64,000 nucleotides of DNA from Ulota crispa. Lineage: Eukaryota > Streptophyta > Bryopsida > Orthotrichales > Orthotrichaceae. A program made the position numbers and the translations under genes. The notes below the pieces were generated by a model. The model did not search any database. It was not told the origin of the DNA and saw only the letters and a program-made list of their open reading frames with translations. Below, in pieces: positions 35,527-46,568 of this stretch. How positions within the stretch are numbered: the first letter of the stretch is position 1; the number at the start of each line of letters is the position of its first letter. Location of the stretch: positions 15,130,501-15,194,500 of the forward strand of contig OY987244.1 in NCBI GenBank assembly GCA_963920765.1, in the 5' to 3' direction.

Positions 35527-35885
35527 AGCACTAAGGAACTTGGGATGTAATGTGAAACACCATGTCTCAACTTTCGGCTTTACCCCAATCAAATTCTCGG
35601 ATGTTATTCTCAGATTTTAACCCCTGAACGGCCCATCGGCCATCTCTGGCCGTATGTACGATCATATATACAATTGTATTTGAGATGCTCTGAGGGTTAT
35701 CCAAAAAAATTATGCACCCACCATCATACAACCCTTCAATGCGTATGGTTGTAACACTTAATTTCCAACTAATTCAAACTTCTAAATATTAATTGCGACC
35801 GTATTTGGTACCGTATCTCTAAAGCCGAAGGGCCCTTCAGGGGTTAATGACCCTTGGGACGTGGGACATAGGATAAACCGCCCCT
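35527..35885. repeat. decayed AGGGGCGGTT MITE interrupted by copy I
   Basis: Right end GATAAACCGCCCCT matches the MITE at 21133-21450. Its body (CTTGGGATGTAATGTGAAAC; TTGGGACGTGGGACATAGG) aligns with 48126-48240. It is split by the TTAA element at 35617-35847. Related sequence further left (35045-35160) aligns with 47990-48110. Confidence 0.55.
35617..35847. mobile_element. TTAA-flanked element, copy I (short subfamily), nested in another MITE
   Basis: Starts TTAACCCCTGAACGGCCC and its right end on the minus strand is TTAACCCCTGAAGGGCCC. 231 bp. The interior matches copy K (TGCTCTGAGGGTT; GTATTTGGTACCGTA). The uninterrupted host sequence near 48199-48213 allows the insertion point to be seen. 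Confidence 0.8.
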
Positions 35886-36696
35886 AAAGTGGCGACGCTA
35901 GCAGCTCCAGGTGGACGAATCACGGGTCTGCTGACGAGGTAACGCCCAACAGTTCTACGTCAAGCTCGCATTGGCCCAACGGCCTGAAATATCAGTTGCA
36001 AAGTCGATGACGGTGCACCAATGTAACCCTGAATTTGAGACACCAAGGGCACAAAGCCCCTGATCAGGCTGATGGCTGATTCTGTGAAGGACACGGCATC
36101 CACCGGGGGCCCCAGTGGCCGACTTGGCCCACCCTGAATCCCGAGCCCTGAACCTTCCGGCCTGGCCATGTCAAGCGTCAACCCCAAATAGGATCCCTTG
36201 ACCCAGCTACAAAATCAAACACGCCAGGACCTTCGTACCCCACCACCACCCCTGCGGTTTTGATGAATGATGATTATCATTCAGAATTGTCAAAATTAGG
36301 ACACCTCCGCACTTGGCTCCCGGTCAGAGCTCTTTCTCATGATGAGACGACTTCCCTTCTCCCCCTCCCGTGTTTCCCCTTTCCCCTGGTAACTTACCAC
36401 TCGAGTGGCCGCACACTCGTAAACAGTGTGCGCGGAGATTTTGAGCTATTTCGGCTAAAAGCCTACATTTCTCAATTTCATCCGGTTTTTCAGTGAATTC
36501 ATTGGCTATTCTTCATAAACCTACACTATAATTGGAAAATTTTCAAAAACCAAGTCTGTTTTTAGCTAATTTATTCAAATTTCAATCGGCTATTTGCAAA
36601 TTTCATTTGGTTGACCTTCTATTGTTTTTCGGCTCTCCCTGTTCATTGCTCAAAAATCTCCAAAACATTCACATACAACACCGTGGTTTTCATATA
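35886..36696. other. intergenic stretch, GC-richer at its left
   Basis: The part at about 35960-36187 is more GC-rich and has a minus-strand open frame of 75 codons (contains SLIRGFVPLVSQIQGYIG) of coding-like composition, but no family is recognised and no splice structure is convincing. Confidence 0.35.
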
Positions 36697-37003
36697 AGGT
36701 AAGAGGCTCAAACTCTGTTAAGGCAATAATACCGCTCACCTCCCTCAAATGAACTCCACCGGTACATGGCCTTATTTATAGCCTTTCAGAAATGTGCAGC
36801 AAACTTAGATCTGATGAAGTGATCTATTTTAGAGCCCTATGACCTTTCAATTCAAAATATCATAAAAAATACAAAATAACTTGAGTTAGATGCCAATTCC
36901 TTTTATCTTTCAAGGAAAATTTACTGAAAAATATATCAAGAAGTTCCACCTCCCCAAAATTCACTTTTAGCTCTTAGATGGTCGGTTTATGAGCCTCTTA
37001 CCT
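36697..37003. mobile_element. TA-flanked MITE, AGGTAAGAGG ends
   Basis: Ends AGGTAAGAGGCTC and GAGCCTCTTACCT, both flanked by TA. Second copy of the element at 8097-8420. A foldback element starts directly after its right TA. Confidence 0.75.
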
Positions 37004-37005
37004 TA

Positions 37006-37419
37006 GGGGATTGATATGTCTACCACACCCTTTCAGCTATTCTACCACACCTCAAGATAAATTTTAGATTTCTACCATCAAATAGCTGAATTTGAGAATT
37101 TGAAATTCAGATTTGGATTTAGAGACCTTGATTTTGTTTAGAACCATAAAAAAACAAAGTTGTAATTGAACAACACCCAATGAAGAAGCTTAACTCAAGG
37201 GAAAAGTATTACTTTTACTTGTTTTTATAAAAAAAGATAAGCTTTTTCATTGAGTGTTGTTCAATTAGAACCTTTTTATGATTCTAGACAAAATCATGGT
37301 CTCAAAGTCCAAATATGAATTCCAAATTCTCAAATTCAACTATTTGATGGTAGAAATCTAAAATTTACCCTGGGGTGTGATAGAATAGCTCAAAGGGTGT
37401 GGTAGACATATCTATCTCC
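37006..37419. mobile_element. long foldback element, copy 2
   Basis: Left end GGGGATTGATATGTCTACC, right end on the minus strand GGAGATAGATATGTCTACC, with arms of about 180 bp inverted throughout. No clear target duplication. Same family as 15107-15500 and 49689-50098. Confidence 0.8.
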
Positions 37420-37466
37420 TTTCACATATTGAATAGTTGCAAAATAAAACTTGGTAGAAGTTAGCA

Positions 37467-38397
37467 TTAACCCCTAAATCCCTGGGGCCTTTATTTTGTC
37501 AAAAGACACCCAAAACTGCCATTTCTATTGCAAAGAATTAAAAAGTTTGAAAATGAGTCTTTTTGTATATCTAACCGTAGGATCTTGTACTAGACTTGTA
37601 TTAGAATGTGCACACAAAAATCCATAAACTTTGACCGCACAAATTGCAAGATATTTGCAATTTAATTGTAAAATACAAGCTTTTTTGCACCTTGCATGAC
37701 TAGATTATTTGACTTTGAGCTTTTTTAACTTAAATTTTTTGCACTGTAGAGTTTTTAGGTTTATTTTTTTATGGTGGGAAATTGAGTTAAGAATCTTCAA
37801 AAAAGAAAAAAAACCAAAAATACCTAAATCTCATTCTTAAAAAAATCATTAGGTGGATGAAGGTCTGAGATTGAACAAAAACTCAAATTGTTAATAACCT
37901 TGCAATGGAATTGAAACACAATAATCCAAACAATGAGATTTTTCTACACAGCAAACTTCACCCTTTTCAACATTTTTTTTTGAAAAAATGTTAAACTTGC
38001 ATTCAAAAATGAAGTTTATAAGTTACTTTTTCAAGAAGATGCTTGAATTGCCCAAAAAAACAAGATTGTCCATAACTTTTTCAAAACTAGTCCAAATGGA
38101 ATGAATCAAAGCTTCAAATGTTTACAAAACTATAACCTATGAGAAGAAAAAAATTTGAAAAAAAAAGAAGTTTTTGTAATTTGTTTTTGCTGCCCGATCT
38201 CCATAAATTTTTGCTTATCTAGGCATAACTTTTGCTTTTGGGCATGGATTGGAATAAAAATTATATTCTCCAAAAGCTAATGTGTTTTCCTACCTTCAAA
38301 AAAAATTTCAAAAAATCAAAACAAAAATTGAGGTTTTAGGTATTTGCCCAAAATCTCATTTGTCCCCCGAGAGGACACTCAGGAATTGAGGGGTTAA
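37467..38397. mobile_element. TTAA-flanked element, copy J (about 928-bp subfamily), inverted relative to copy G
   Basis: Starts TTAACCCCTAAATCCCTGG; the right end on the minus strand is TTAACCCCTCAATTCCTGAG. Nearly identical to copy G in opposite orientation over long internal runs, so one of the younger copies here. No coding capacity. Confidence 0.85.
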
Positions 38398-38453
38398 TTC
38401 CAACAATTAGAAAAGTCACTGAAATTCTCATTTTACAAATCAAATAATCCAAA

Positions 38454-38505
38454 GAAACCATCCGGAGAAACCATCCGGAGAAACCATCCGGAGAAACCAT
38501 CCGGA
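38454..38505. repeat. 13-bp tandem repeat, four copies
   Basis: GAAACCATCCGGA repeated four times without mismatch. Confidence 0.9.
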
Positions 38506-38509
38506 GGTG

Positions 38510-40140
38510 AGATTCTCTGGTAACTCTAAAGCCTCTTCCACCTGTGCCAAATCCCTGAACCACGAGGTGAAAACATCCATAAGTTTCTCACTTGGGAAAT
38601 AATGCTGGAGTTTCAAAATTTTGGTTTTCGTATTTGCATTCAAAGACCCTCCAAGTAGTTCGTTCAGGTTTCATTAGGTGGAAAAATGAACAACCAGATG
38701 TAATAAGGGGGGAGCTTGTCCACACACTCGGAGTTCATAACCCCTAAGCGCCCAGTTCATTTTCACCAAAATCAGGGTTTTTGGAGACTCACAACTTTGA
38801 TGTATTGTATCTCAATCAATCAAATGATTCACAAAAGTGACCTTTGCAAATAGTAGAAAACCTATTAAGAAAATGACTTGCAAATTTTAGGAACAATTGA
38901 CTGTGGTAGACGGGAGACTGTAACATGTGATCAAACATGAGATGGCAAAATCTCAATTTTTGGCAGGTAGTTGTTGTTTGATGATTTTTACAAAACTCTA
39001 TAAGCCCTTGATTCATCTCTTATTTTGTGAGTAGCAAGAGTAGAGTAGATGTGAATGGACACATTTGCAAATTATTAAAGAGTGTGCTTCTTTCTATGTC
39101 AAGTTTTAGGGCTTCAAATAACTATTGTACAAAAAATGATGACCGGCATAGTTGGTGAGGGTTGTCACAATAAGGGTCTAGAACATGCTTGAGCCCTTGC
39201 CAACAAATTTCCCAATGCCACAAAGCACACACAAGGAAGCTTGCAAGGAATATTGACCAGTTGCACCTTGTAAAACTTTGCTTGCCACCGCGCTCGTATG
39301 GTGTTGCACCCAATCAAATCTCTTGAGGCACTTATACGTCATTTAGCTTGCCTTGCAATTATTACATTGGCATGGACAACTTTAATGCTTTCAAAATTGT
39401 AGTTTATAGCAAGATTAAAATATTAGATCTACTACCTCAAACAAGCCTTTGAAATCATGCGAGGACACTTTTGGTCCTCTGGGGCGTTCAGGAAAAGATC
39501 GAGGAGGGCACTATGCGGGATTCCGTATTGTTTCTAATGAGGCGTAACCCAGAAAGGCAATGGCAACAACTATCCTTTTGCTTTCTTTTGGAGGCAGATT
39601 TTTGGGTAAAGATAACAAGCTGTTCCACTTTGAGTAGCTCTCCACGTAGCATTGATACCCTTTTTGTGCGTAATCGTACTCATATTTCCTCGCATGCAAC
39701 TTTTGTCATACCAACGACAACAAGTTCGGTAATTAAGATGGCTTGTAATTAAGTTCCACCGAAGTTTACATTTATCTGGGAAAAGGCCCACTTATGACAA
39801 CCAGATATTGGACAGACAGTCGCTTCGTATGTGTGCGTATTTCACAAAAAGGCAAACCCGGATACTAACTATGCAATAAAGGTCCATTACCTTACAAACA
39901 AACCAACCTAACGAACCAAGATTGGAGATTTCTAAGCTAGATAAAGACTTCTCCGTACCAGAAAGATTCGCTGGTTTCATAATTTTGCCAAGGTACGGAT
40001 CATTAGGCTGACAGAGGTTTCGAGCTTTCGTTCCAAACTTAGAGAGGAATGACCAAGTGATTCAAAAAAAGAACATTCTAAACCCCGCTACACAAATTGA
40101 AAACCTCAAACATGAAAAACCCACTATTCCTGTGTTTCAT
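38510..40140. other. intergenic stretch
   Basis: A decayed TTAA-family-like end (CATAACCCCTAAGCGCCC) lies at 38736 with no partner found. Minus-strand open frames near 39500-39980 have no recognised family. Otherwise nothing supported. Confidence 0.35.
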
Positions 40141-40345
40141 TTAACCCCTCAACATCACGAAAGCCCTTTATACGTATTTGAGCTGCTCTGAGGGTTTTCC
40201 AATTTTTTTTATGCACGCATCATTGTACAACCCTTCAATATGTATGATTGTAACACTTAATTTCCAATTTCCAACTGATATTGATTGTAACTGTATTTGG
40301 TACCGTAGCTCCAGAGCCCAAGAGCAAAGGCCCTTCAGAGGTTAA
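40141..40345. mobile_element. TTAA-flanked element, copy K (short subfamily)
   Basis: Starts TTAACCCCTCAACATC and ends GGCCCTTCAGAGGTTAA. 205 bp. The interior matches copy I (CAACCCTTCAATATGTATG; GTATTTGGTACCGTA). It lies downstream of the RIN4-like gene. Confidence 0.7.
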
Positions 40346-40866
40346 CTTACATTACACAAGGCAAACAAGACCAAACCCAAAGAGACGTCAATCATCTGCC
40401 GAAGTGCCGTTCCGACGTATTATTCCACAATGTCGAAGTTTGAGCATACTGTACAGTCATCTCGGTTTGATCATAATCACCCCTCGTCAATAACAAGGAA
40501 AAGAACACAACTAGCTGCAAAATCTGGAGCTAAAAAATAGGCTGAAAACAGAGCATGCTAGCTTCATCTAGACCTGAATCAATCTGCAAATTCCTTGCAG
40601 CTCTGAAAATAAAGTTCTCGTCTCTGGACCACCTATGAAAATCAATATAACAAGGGAGCTTATCCCATCTCTGAACCAAATTGGCCATGGTGTCGGCGAA
40701 TTCATGTCAGTGAATGTAAGTGTGTGCACACAACAGCACAAGCGATACCTTTTTCACCACTTGCAACTAAAACCAGATGGTCCCAAGGTCACCGTGCCCT
40801 GTTGCGCTCTAAAATCCATTAAATTTGCAGCTTGGAAAAAACCTTCCAGGAGCAAAAGAGAATTAT

Positions 40867-41934
40867 TTAGCTTCCAACAAAGCAGCAAAGCAGGCCAGGG
40901 AGCTGCCGAGATTTTCGAACCGCTTTAATACTAGCAGGGTTATACGAATACAGATCTTCGTTTCTGGCTGGAGATTGCGGCTGTGGCGAGTGAATCCGAA
41001 CAGGCACACCGTTGCGCTTCTCCTGAGCCATGTTCTCAAACAGCAATGTGTAACAAGGGCCTTCGACATCGTTTTGGTTGTCCCACACGCCAAACTTGGG
41101 TAACCGAGCACAGTCCTCCTCTTTCATCATCCCAGACTTGGGAACGTACCCCGAGCTCGGGAGAACAGAGTCGGGGCTGGGGATAAGGCCACCGGAGTAA
41201 GGGATGAGGCGCTGCTTGGGGTACTTGGAAACGGAGGGTGTGGCGGCGGTGCTGGAGACGGTACTATCGGAATTGTTCGAAGGGCTAGTGCTGGACGGCG
41301 CAGTCGACTCGTCCCAGTCCTTCGACGCGCCCGTGCTGTCGCTGCCTGCTGTCCCTCGTCGTTGCGTCGCTAGTTGCCGAGCTCGTGCCGTGGGCGAGAT
41401 GTAGCTGGTCTTCACGGGAGCCATGGGTCTGCTGCTGCTCTTGGGATCAATGGCACCCGCGGGAGTAGTATCCACGCTCGACGCTCGCGGTGTGTCCACC
41501 CGGTAAATCGTGTGTTTAGTGCTCTTAGGATCGATAGCGATGGCGCCCAGAGCAGAGTCTACGCTTGACGCTCGCGGTGAATCCGCACGGTAAATCGTGT
41601 GTCTAGTATTCCTGGGATCGATGGCGGCGGCGCCCGCGGCAGTAGTAGCGTCTACGCTCGACACTCGCGGTGATTCCGCACGGTATATCGTGTACTTGGT
41701 GCTCTTAGGATCGATGGGGATGGGGATGGCGCTCGCGGCAGTAGCGTCCACGCTTGACGCTCGCGAGGAATCCGCGCGATAAACTGTGTACTTGGTGCTC
41801 TTGGGATCGATGGCGGTGGCGTCTACGCTTGACGCTCGCGGTGAGTCCGCACGGTAAATCGTGTGTTTGATCAAATTCTTGTTGTTCAAGCCTTCTCCTC
41901 GCTGGAGCACGAAGCTCTGATCCTTCATTGCCAT
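40867..41934 (-). CDS. RIN4/NOI-family protein with five N-terminal tandem repeats
   Basis: Intronless, 355 residues from the ATG at 41934. Upstream the frame stays open for 22 codons but has no ATG. The C-terminal part carries a NOI (AvrRpt2 cleavage-site) domain: LPKFGVW at 278-284 fits the xPxFGxW motif, followed by a region with YTLLFENMAQEKR. The tail GLLCCFVGS at 347-355 has two cysteines suited to palmitoylation, as in Arabidopsis RIN4, a plasma-membrane immune regulator. Residues 23-166 hold five imperfect repeats of 22-33 residues with core HTIYRADSPRASSVD and linker IDPKST; these are not part of the RIN4 I know. Residues 170-275 are Ser/Thr/Pro-rich and disordered-looking. Only one NOI domain is seen, where RIN4 itself has two. 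Membrane anchoring and an immune role are inferred. Confidence 0.88.
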   Translation of the reverse strand: MAMKDQSFVLQRGEGLNNKNLIKHTIYRADSPRASSVDATAIDPKSTKYTVYRADSSRASSVDATAASAIPIPIDPKSTKYTIYRAESPRVSSVDATTAAGAAAIDPRNTRHTIYRADSPRASSVDSALGAIAIDPKSTKHTIYRVDTPRASSVDTTPAGAIDPKSSSRPMAPVKTSYISPTARARQLATQRRGTAGSDSTGASKDWDESTAPSSTSPSNNSDSTVSSTAATPSVSKYPKQRLIPYSGGLIPSPDSVLPSSGYVPKSGMMKEEDCARLPKFGVWDNQNDVEGPCYTLLFENMAQEKRNGVPVRIHSPQPQSPARNEDLYSYNPASIKAVRKSRQLPGLLCCFVGS

Positions 41935-43860
41935 GATTCTTCCAACTCTACGTGACGATGAACGTACGTAATCAACCTCGAAATATACGATTGTCCCCAA
42001 ATTTTCCTACCTTCTAAAGCCACATACTCTCAAAAGTAGCCATCATGCACGAGAACACTAAGCAATTGAGATCATCTGTTGAGGCTTGAGACCCATCCTG
42101 ACGCCCATTCCAGGCGGTCTAAACTATTCCTGTGTGTAGTAGCAATCCACTTCTGCGACACACCAACTGTCAACCTCCGAGCTCCTCAGGTGTGTATCTT
42201 ATATAGTATGACCCTGTCTCCCTCTACGACATGGAGTGCTGTCCAGAGTTATAAATTAAGAAGCGAGTATAGAATGATTTGTACTAACCAAATAATACTC
42301 GAGAATCCTGACGGCACCTCACGACCAATTCTTCCACACGCAAAACGTTCCTGCCCCAAACCGTGGTACCAATTCCCCTAGAAAAGTCCTAAGCACCAGG
42401 TACTATTCAAATAAACCGTAGCGAGCACCTGAGGTCATCAAGTCCACCGAACTGTGACATGCATAGAGCAGGGGAGATGCTGTTCAGATACCGCGGTACC
42501 GCAACAGGTTGCCAGCAAAGTCTACCAAAGCGCCAAATTGGAGGCGAGCTTGCACCAGTCGTATATGGTGGAGAATACTAGGGTGGGTAAAATACTCACG
42601 GGTGGTCCGCTTCGGCCAGGCAGGCTAATGAGCGATACGCCTGGAACTCGATTGAATTGTGTGCTCCAGTTGTTGCGCCGTGCTAGAGGGACGCGAGAGA
42701 GACGGCCGTCGACGGAGCTTGAATTGAGGGAGGACACTATTGTAGTGCAGGCGTGGATTGCATGGAATGAATGAGCGAGCATTTGTTGACCCTCGGATGT
42801 GGATTGAGGTGCACTGCCCCTGCCCCCCCCCCCCTGGAGCCCTGGACCCCGCCAGTTCAAGACCACGGTTGACGCGGGCTGGCAACCGACTCGTGCTCTA
42901 ATCGCCAAGTGGCAGGCCACATCAAAAGGTCTCCGTAGTCCACGGGCTCTTTTGGACAATCTCTACCCCATTCCTGTCCCCGGTTTTATTTTTCCTCCCG
43001 TGTACTTGAGGACTGGGCCCTGGAGAGTTTACGGGGTGTGTAATTTTGGAAATATCATATCTTTGCAGTTAAATGGGATGCGAAATCATCATGATGCAAC
43101 CTCACTGCAGTCAGTAAGGGAACCTTACCTATACCCGAGCGTTTAAGGGTTTAGGGTACTTCAAGCTCTCGAAAAATTAAGGAAAAAATTGATAGGATTA
43201 GCCTTTCAACAAGTTATCATGGAACGTAATTTTTGTGGAAAAAATTATTGTAGATTATTTTATATGTTCATAGGGTTTTTATTAGCAACTCTAGACTACC
43301 TTTGAAATTGCTTTGATGTTTTCCTATACATGTGCTTGATGGTCCCAATCTTGATCATCTCACAGCAACTTAGCAATTAACATGTGACAAGATTTATTTG
43401 TGCAAGTGGCATTCACTGCTCCACTATAAGTTCAAGAGTGTGGGGAGAACACCCTACATGCAGAGTGAAAGGAATGGGGACCGCTCAAGTATGGGTACGT
43501 TACCTTAGGTTTGGAAAAACGTGATGCGGGACTTTGTGAATTGTCACCTAACGAGGATTTGTTGCAACTTTGTCGTGCTTTGCAATTAATCTCCTTGTTC
43601 ATGTTTATGACGGTTGAGCATCCACGTTGGTGGCGATGGTGATACAGCGTGAAAAAGCTCGACAGCGTCTGCGAGCAAGGGCCTCACGGCATATACAAGC
43701 CCCTGCCAGGAAGGATCATTTCGCCTTTGGCTCATGGCCAGGCCCATACCCAAAACAAACCAGCGATTTGTAAAATACAAGTGTTGGACTGGTGGCATTT
43801 GCTCTTTGAAAAAAATTTGAGTTTTTAATCTCAACCTTTTTGGTCTGTTTCAAACCAGAA
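41935..43860. other. upstream region of the RIN4-like gene and intergenic stretch
   Basis: The first several hundred bases should hold its 5' UTR and promoter; an AG acceptor just upstream (CACGTAG) would allow a 5' UTR intron. The GC-rich part at 42600-42960 has overlapping open frames on both strands with no domain and is not called as a gene. Confidence 0.4.
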
Positions 43861-44110
43861 CATCATATTAGGTAAATTGGGAAAAAGAGTTTTTTGGGGA
43901 TTTTTGAAGGTTTTAGGTGATCACCTAAAATCAAGCTCAGTTTTTTTTGGGTACACGTGTCGTCACTTGAGAGGAGGAATTTGTGAGGGAAAAAATCTTG
44001 GTGAATCAAATTGAATATGATATCTTTGAATCTAGTTTAAGGTGACTTCTTTGGATCTAAGTGACATACAAATTGGGACCCCCCGTTTTCCCAATTTACT
44101 TAATATGATG
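43861..44110. repeat. inverted-repeat element, ATTGGGAAAAA family
   Basis: Left end CATCATATTAGGTAAATTGG and right end on the minus strand CATCATATTAAGTAAATTGG, one mismatch in 20. The interior matches 56828-57078 (GAGAGGAGGAATTTGTGAGG). Confidence 0.75.
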
Positions 44111-44215
44111 TTTCAGGTGTTTTTAGTTTTCACCAATTGTTCTCTCCAACCTCTTACCCTTGAATGGTGAAAATTTTATATTGAGTGAAGTAACATATAG
44201 AACTTTGAATAAAGT

Positions 44216-44520
44216 ACTCTGAATATTGCATTTAGGTTGTCTTGACAATCAAGTTGTCTTACCTTGGAAAATCACCTCATGACTCATCACTTGGCCACTT
44301 GGAGGTGCATGTAACTCTCTAAAAACTTGGATTTTACATAGGTTACTATTTGAAAGCTATTAGTTTGTTGTTCTAGAGTGTAGTTGTTGTTGTTTCACTT
44401 TTTAAAACTTGTTTATTGCAATAATTATTGATGAAGGTTATTGTAGCAACAGTAAATATTTCAATAGTGTAAGATGTCAATAAATTAGTATAGGCCAACC
44501 TAAACACAATATTTAGTGTA
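44216..44520. repeat. dispersed repeat shared with 55131-55425, copy 1
   Basis: Aligns by eye with 55131-55425 in the same orientation: ATTGCATTTAGGTTG at the left, GGCCACT-GGAGGTGCATG inside, ATAATATTTAGTGTAG at the right. No terminal inverted repeats seen. Confidence 0.6.
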
Positions 44521-44579
44521 GTTGTTCCCAATTTTCCAAAAAAACAATTTACTTAGTCTTCATTTTCCAAACTAGCAAT

Positions 44580-44689
44580 CACTACAAGAAAACATGGTCA
44601 AATCTATAGAAAAGTTGACAAAAATTGTGACCTAATCTACAGTATTTTGTCAACTTTTTTGTAGATTTGACCATAGTTTCCTTGTAGTG
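44580..44689. mobile_element. miniature CACTA-type element
   Basis: Starts CACTACAAGAAAACATGG and ends with the inverse CCTTGTAGTG. CACTACAAGAAA is the classic CACTA (En/Spm) end. At 110 bp it is a single hairpin. The 3-bp flanks are AAT and AGT, one mismatch. Confidence 0.8.
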
Positions 44690-45925
44690 AGTTTTTGCTT
44701 GTGTGGTCTTAATATTAGACCAAGTGCTAGTTCCTTGGCACCATCCTTTCACTAGCATTGTGAGAGGCATTGTTGGAGTTATGCATCTTGCAATGAGCAA
44801 ATGTAAACCCTAAACCTTGTTGTTTTATAGGTCCATCAATAGTAAGGGCAACTTTACCCTACAAGAGAAGGTAATTTTTGAATCCATTTATGTGTGAATT
44901 TGTCTCTCATTAGTTAAGTTTTTGAAAACTACCATAAATCTTTACATATAACCAAATTTTCAAAAGATGTCTTTAAACCCAAATGAACAGATCTAACACA
45001 AGCCCATTTTCAAAAAGTGAGCTCACCAATCTTGAATAAAAGGCCAATTCATGATTCTAGAGTGATTCTCTTGTTTCATTGTTAAGCATAAAGTAACATT
45101 CTTAATTGGTCAACATTGGAGGATGAAAAAGAAATCTCAATTGCTCTACTTGGCCTACTTCATTCATCATTCTTTCCTAAAAAGTTCAAAGTCTTGCACT
45201 AATGGCCTTCAAAATTGACTTATAGGATTTTGAGCATGTGACTTTTATGAAAGTCAACACCCATAGTGAGCACATTGATGTTCAATATTTTAGATAAAAA
45301 AAACACAATAGTTGGATAGACAATAAGAGATTGGAAGTACATCATTTGAAAAATGTACCAAATTAATGTTTGGCAAAAATTAAACAAGTCATATAATGTG
45401 ACTTGTTTGACACCAATTTTCAAAAATAAACGTAGTTTCATCACAATTTTAAAGCACTTTCCTTGACAATAAGACCTTACCCTTGATCTTTATGTCACTT
45501 GGATTGCATGAAAATCATATACTTACCTTGAGGTGTAGTTTAGCAATTCCCAGCTTGTAAATGGTGTTGAGACTGGGCTACTCTTTCACCATGCATGCTT
45601 TCAAAGATTTGTGTTGAACATTTGATGTTGACATTGTTCTTGTAGTAATGAGTGGACGTGTCAAGGTCACAAATTCAACTATACCGTATCTTTTGCTTGC
45701 AAAGAGAGCCATTTGTGATCATGAACTGCAAAAACTTGTTTTCCACTACAGTACATGGCCCCACAGATTTTTTATTATGTTGCAGGATTTCTTCCTCCAA
45801 AGCAGCAAATTCATGGCGTGGGGCTTTCAGGGGAGGATCACATTCCAAGACGGTTCACACTAATTCCAACGTCCCATCCCAACAAAAGATGTCAACTTCC
45901 TGGGTATAAAATGGAACAAATAGTA
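44690..45925. other. intergenic stretch
   Basis: Overlapping short open frames near 45648-45973 have no recognisable domain. Nothing else supported. Confidence 0.35.
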
Positions 45926-46568
45926 TTAACCCCAAAAGGACCCCGAGGACAAAATGTGTCCTTTCAAAATTAAATAAAAATTTATCAAACTATTATTTTT
46001 AGTAGTTTATTTTTTTGAATTTTTTTTTAAAGTTTAGTTTTAGCTCCAACAATCCGATTTTGCAAATTATTGATTATGTTTTTTCTGTTCAAGATTTTGT
46101 GCACGGGTGTCCATTGCAATCTTGACTTTATGTAATGTTGAGGGCTCTTGGGAATGAGCCTCAAATACACTATATCTTTGAGAAAAAATGACATTAGAAA
46201 TTCATTTAAAAAATTTGTAGAGTAGATTTTGAGAAGTCATAAATTGATTGGGGTTATGCATGTTAGGCCCTTTAACCTCATATTTTTTTGATGACCAACT
46301 TTTTAGATTTGACATGTGAAAAGAAGGTTGAAAGACTTCAAATCACTTTCACAATTTTAACACCCTCATAATCAAACATTCTAATCTTTCAATCCATAAG
46401 AGATATTGTTGTGTTTTCTTTTCTAATGTGATCTCTAACATGTCTAGTTTGATTTTATACGGTTACAATTCAAAAAAATTGATATAACTTATCAAATTAT
46501 TGACTTTTTGTTCAAATTAGAGCAAATTCCTAGAAGCTCAAGAATTTCCAGGGACGTTCTGGGGTTAT
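45926..46568. mobile_element. TTAA-flanked element, copy L (about 650-bp subfamily)
   Basis: Starts TTAACCCCAAAAGGACCCCG. The right end on the minus strand is ATAACCCCAGAACGTCCC, so the right TTAA has become TTAT. The interior matches copies B, E and M. Confidence 0.75.

Noticed and set aside
38454-38505. Possible CRISPR-like array
   Set aside because: Four 13-bp units are head to tail without spacers; this is a simple tandem repeat in a plant genome.
38736-38755. Possible further TTAA-family element starting CATAACCCCTAAGCGCCC
   Set aside because: No matching inverted end was found within about 1 kb, so only a stray or decayed end can be claimed.
42522-42959. 145-codon minus-strand frame upstream of the RIN4-like gene
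   Set aside because: GC-rich sequence open in several frames, no domain, includes a C-run; more likely promoter or UTR sequence.
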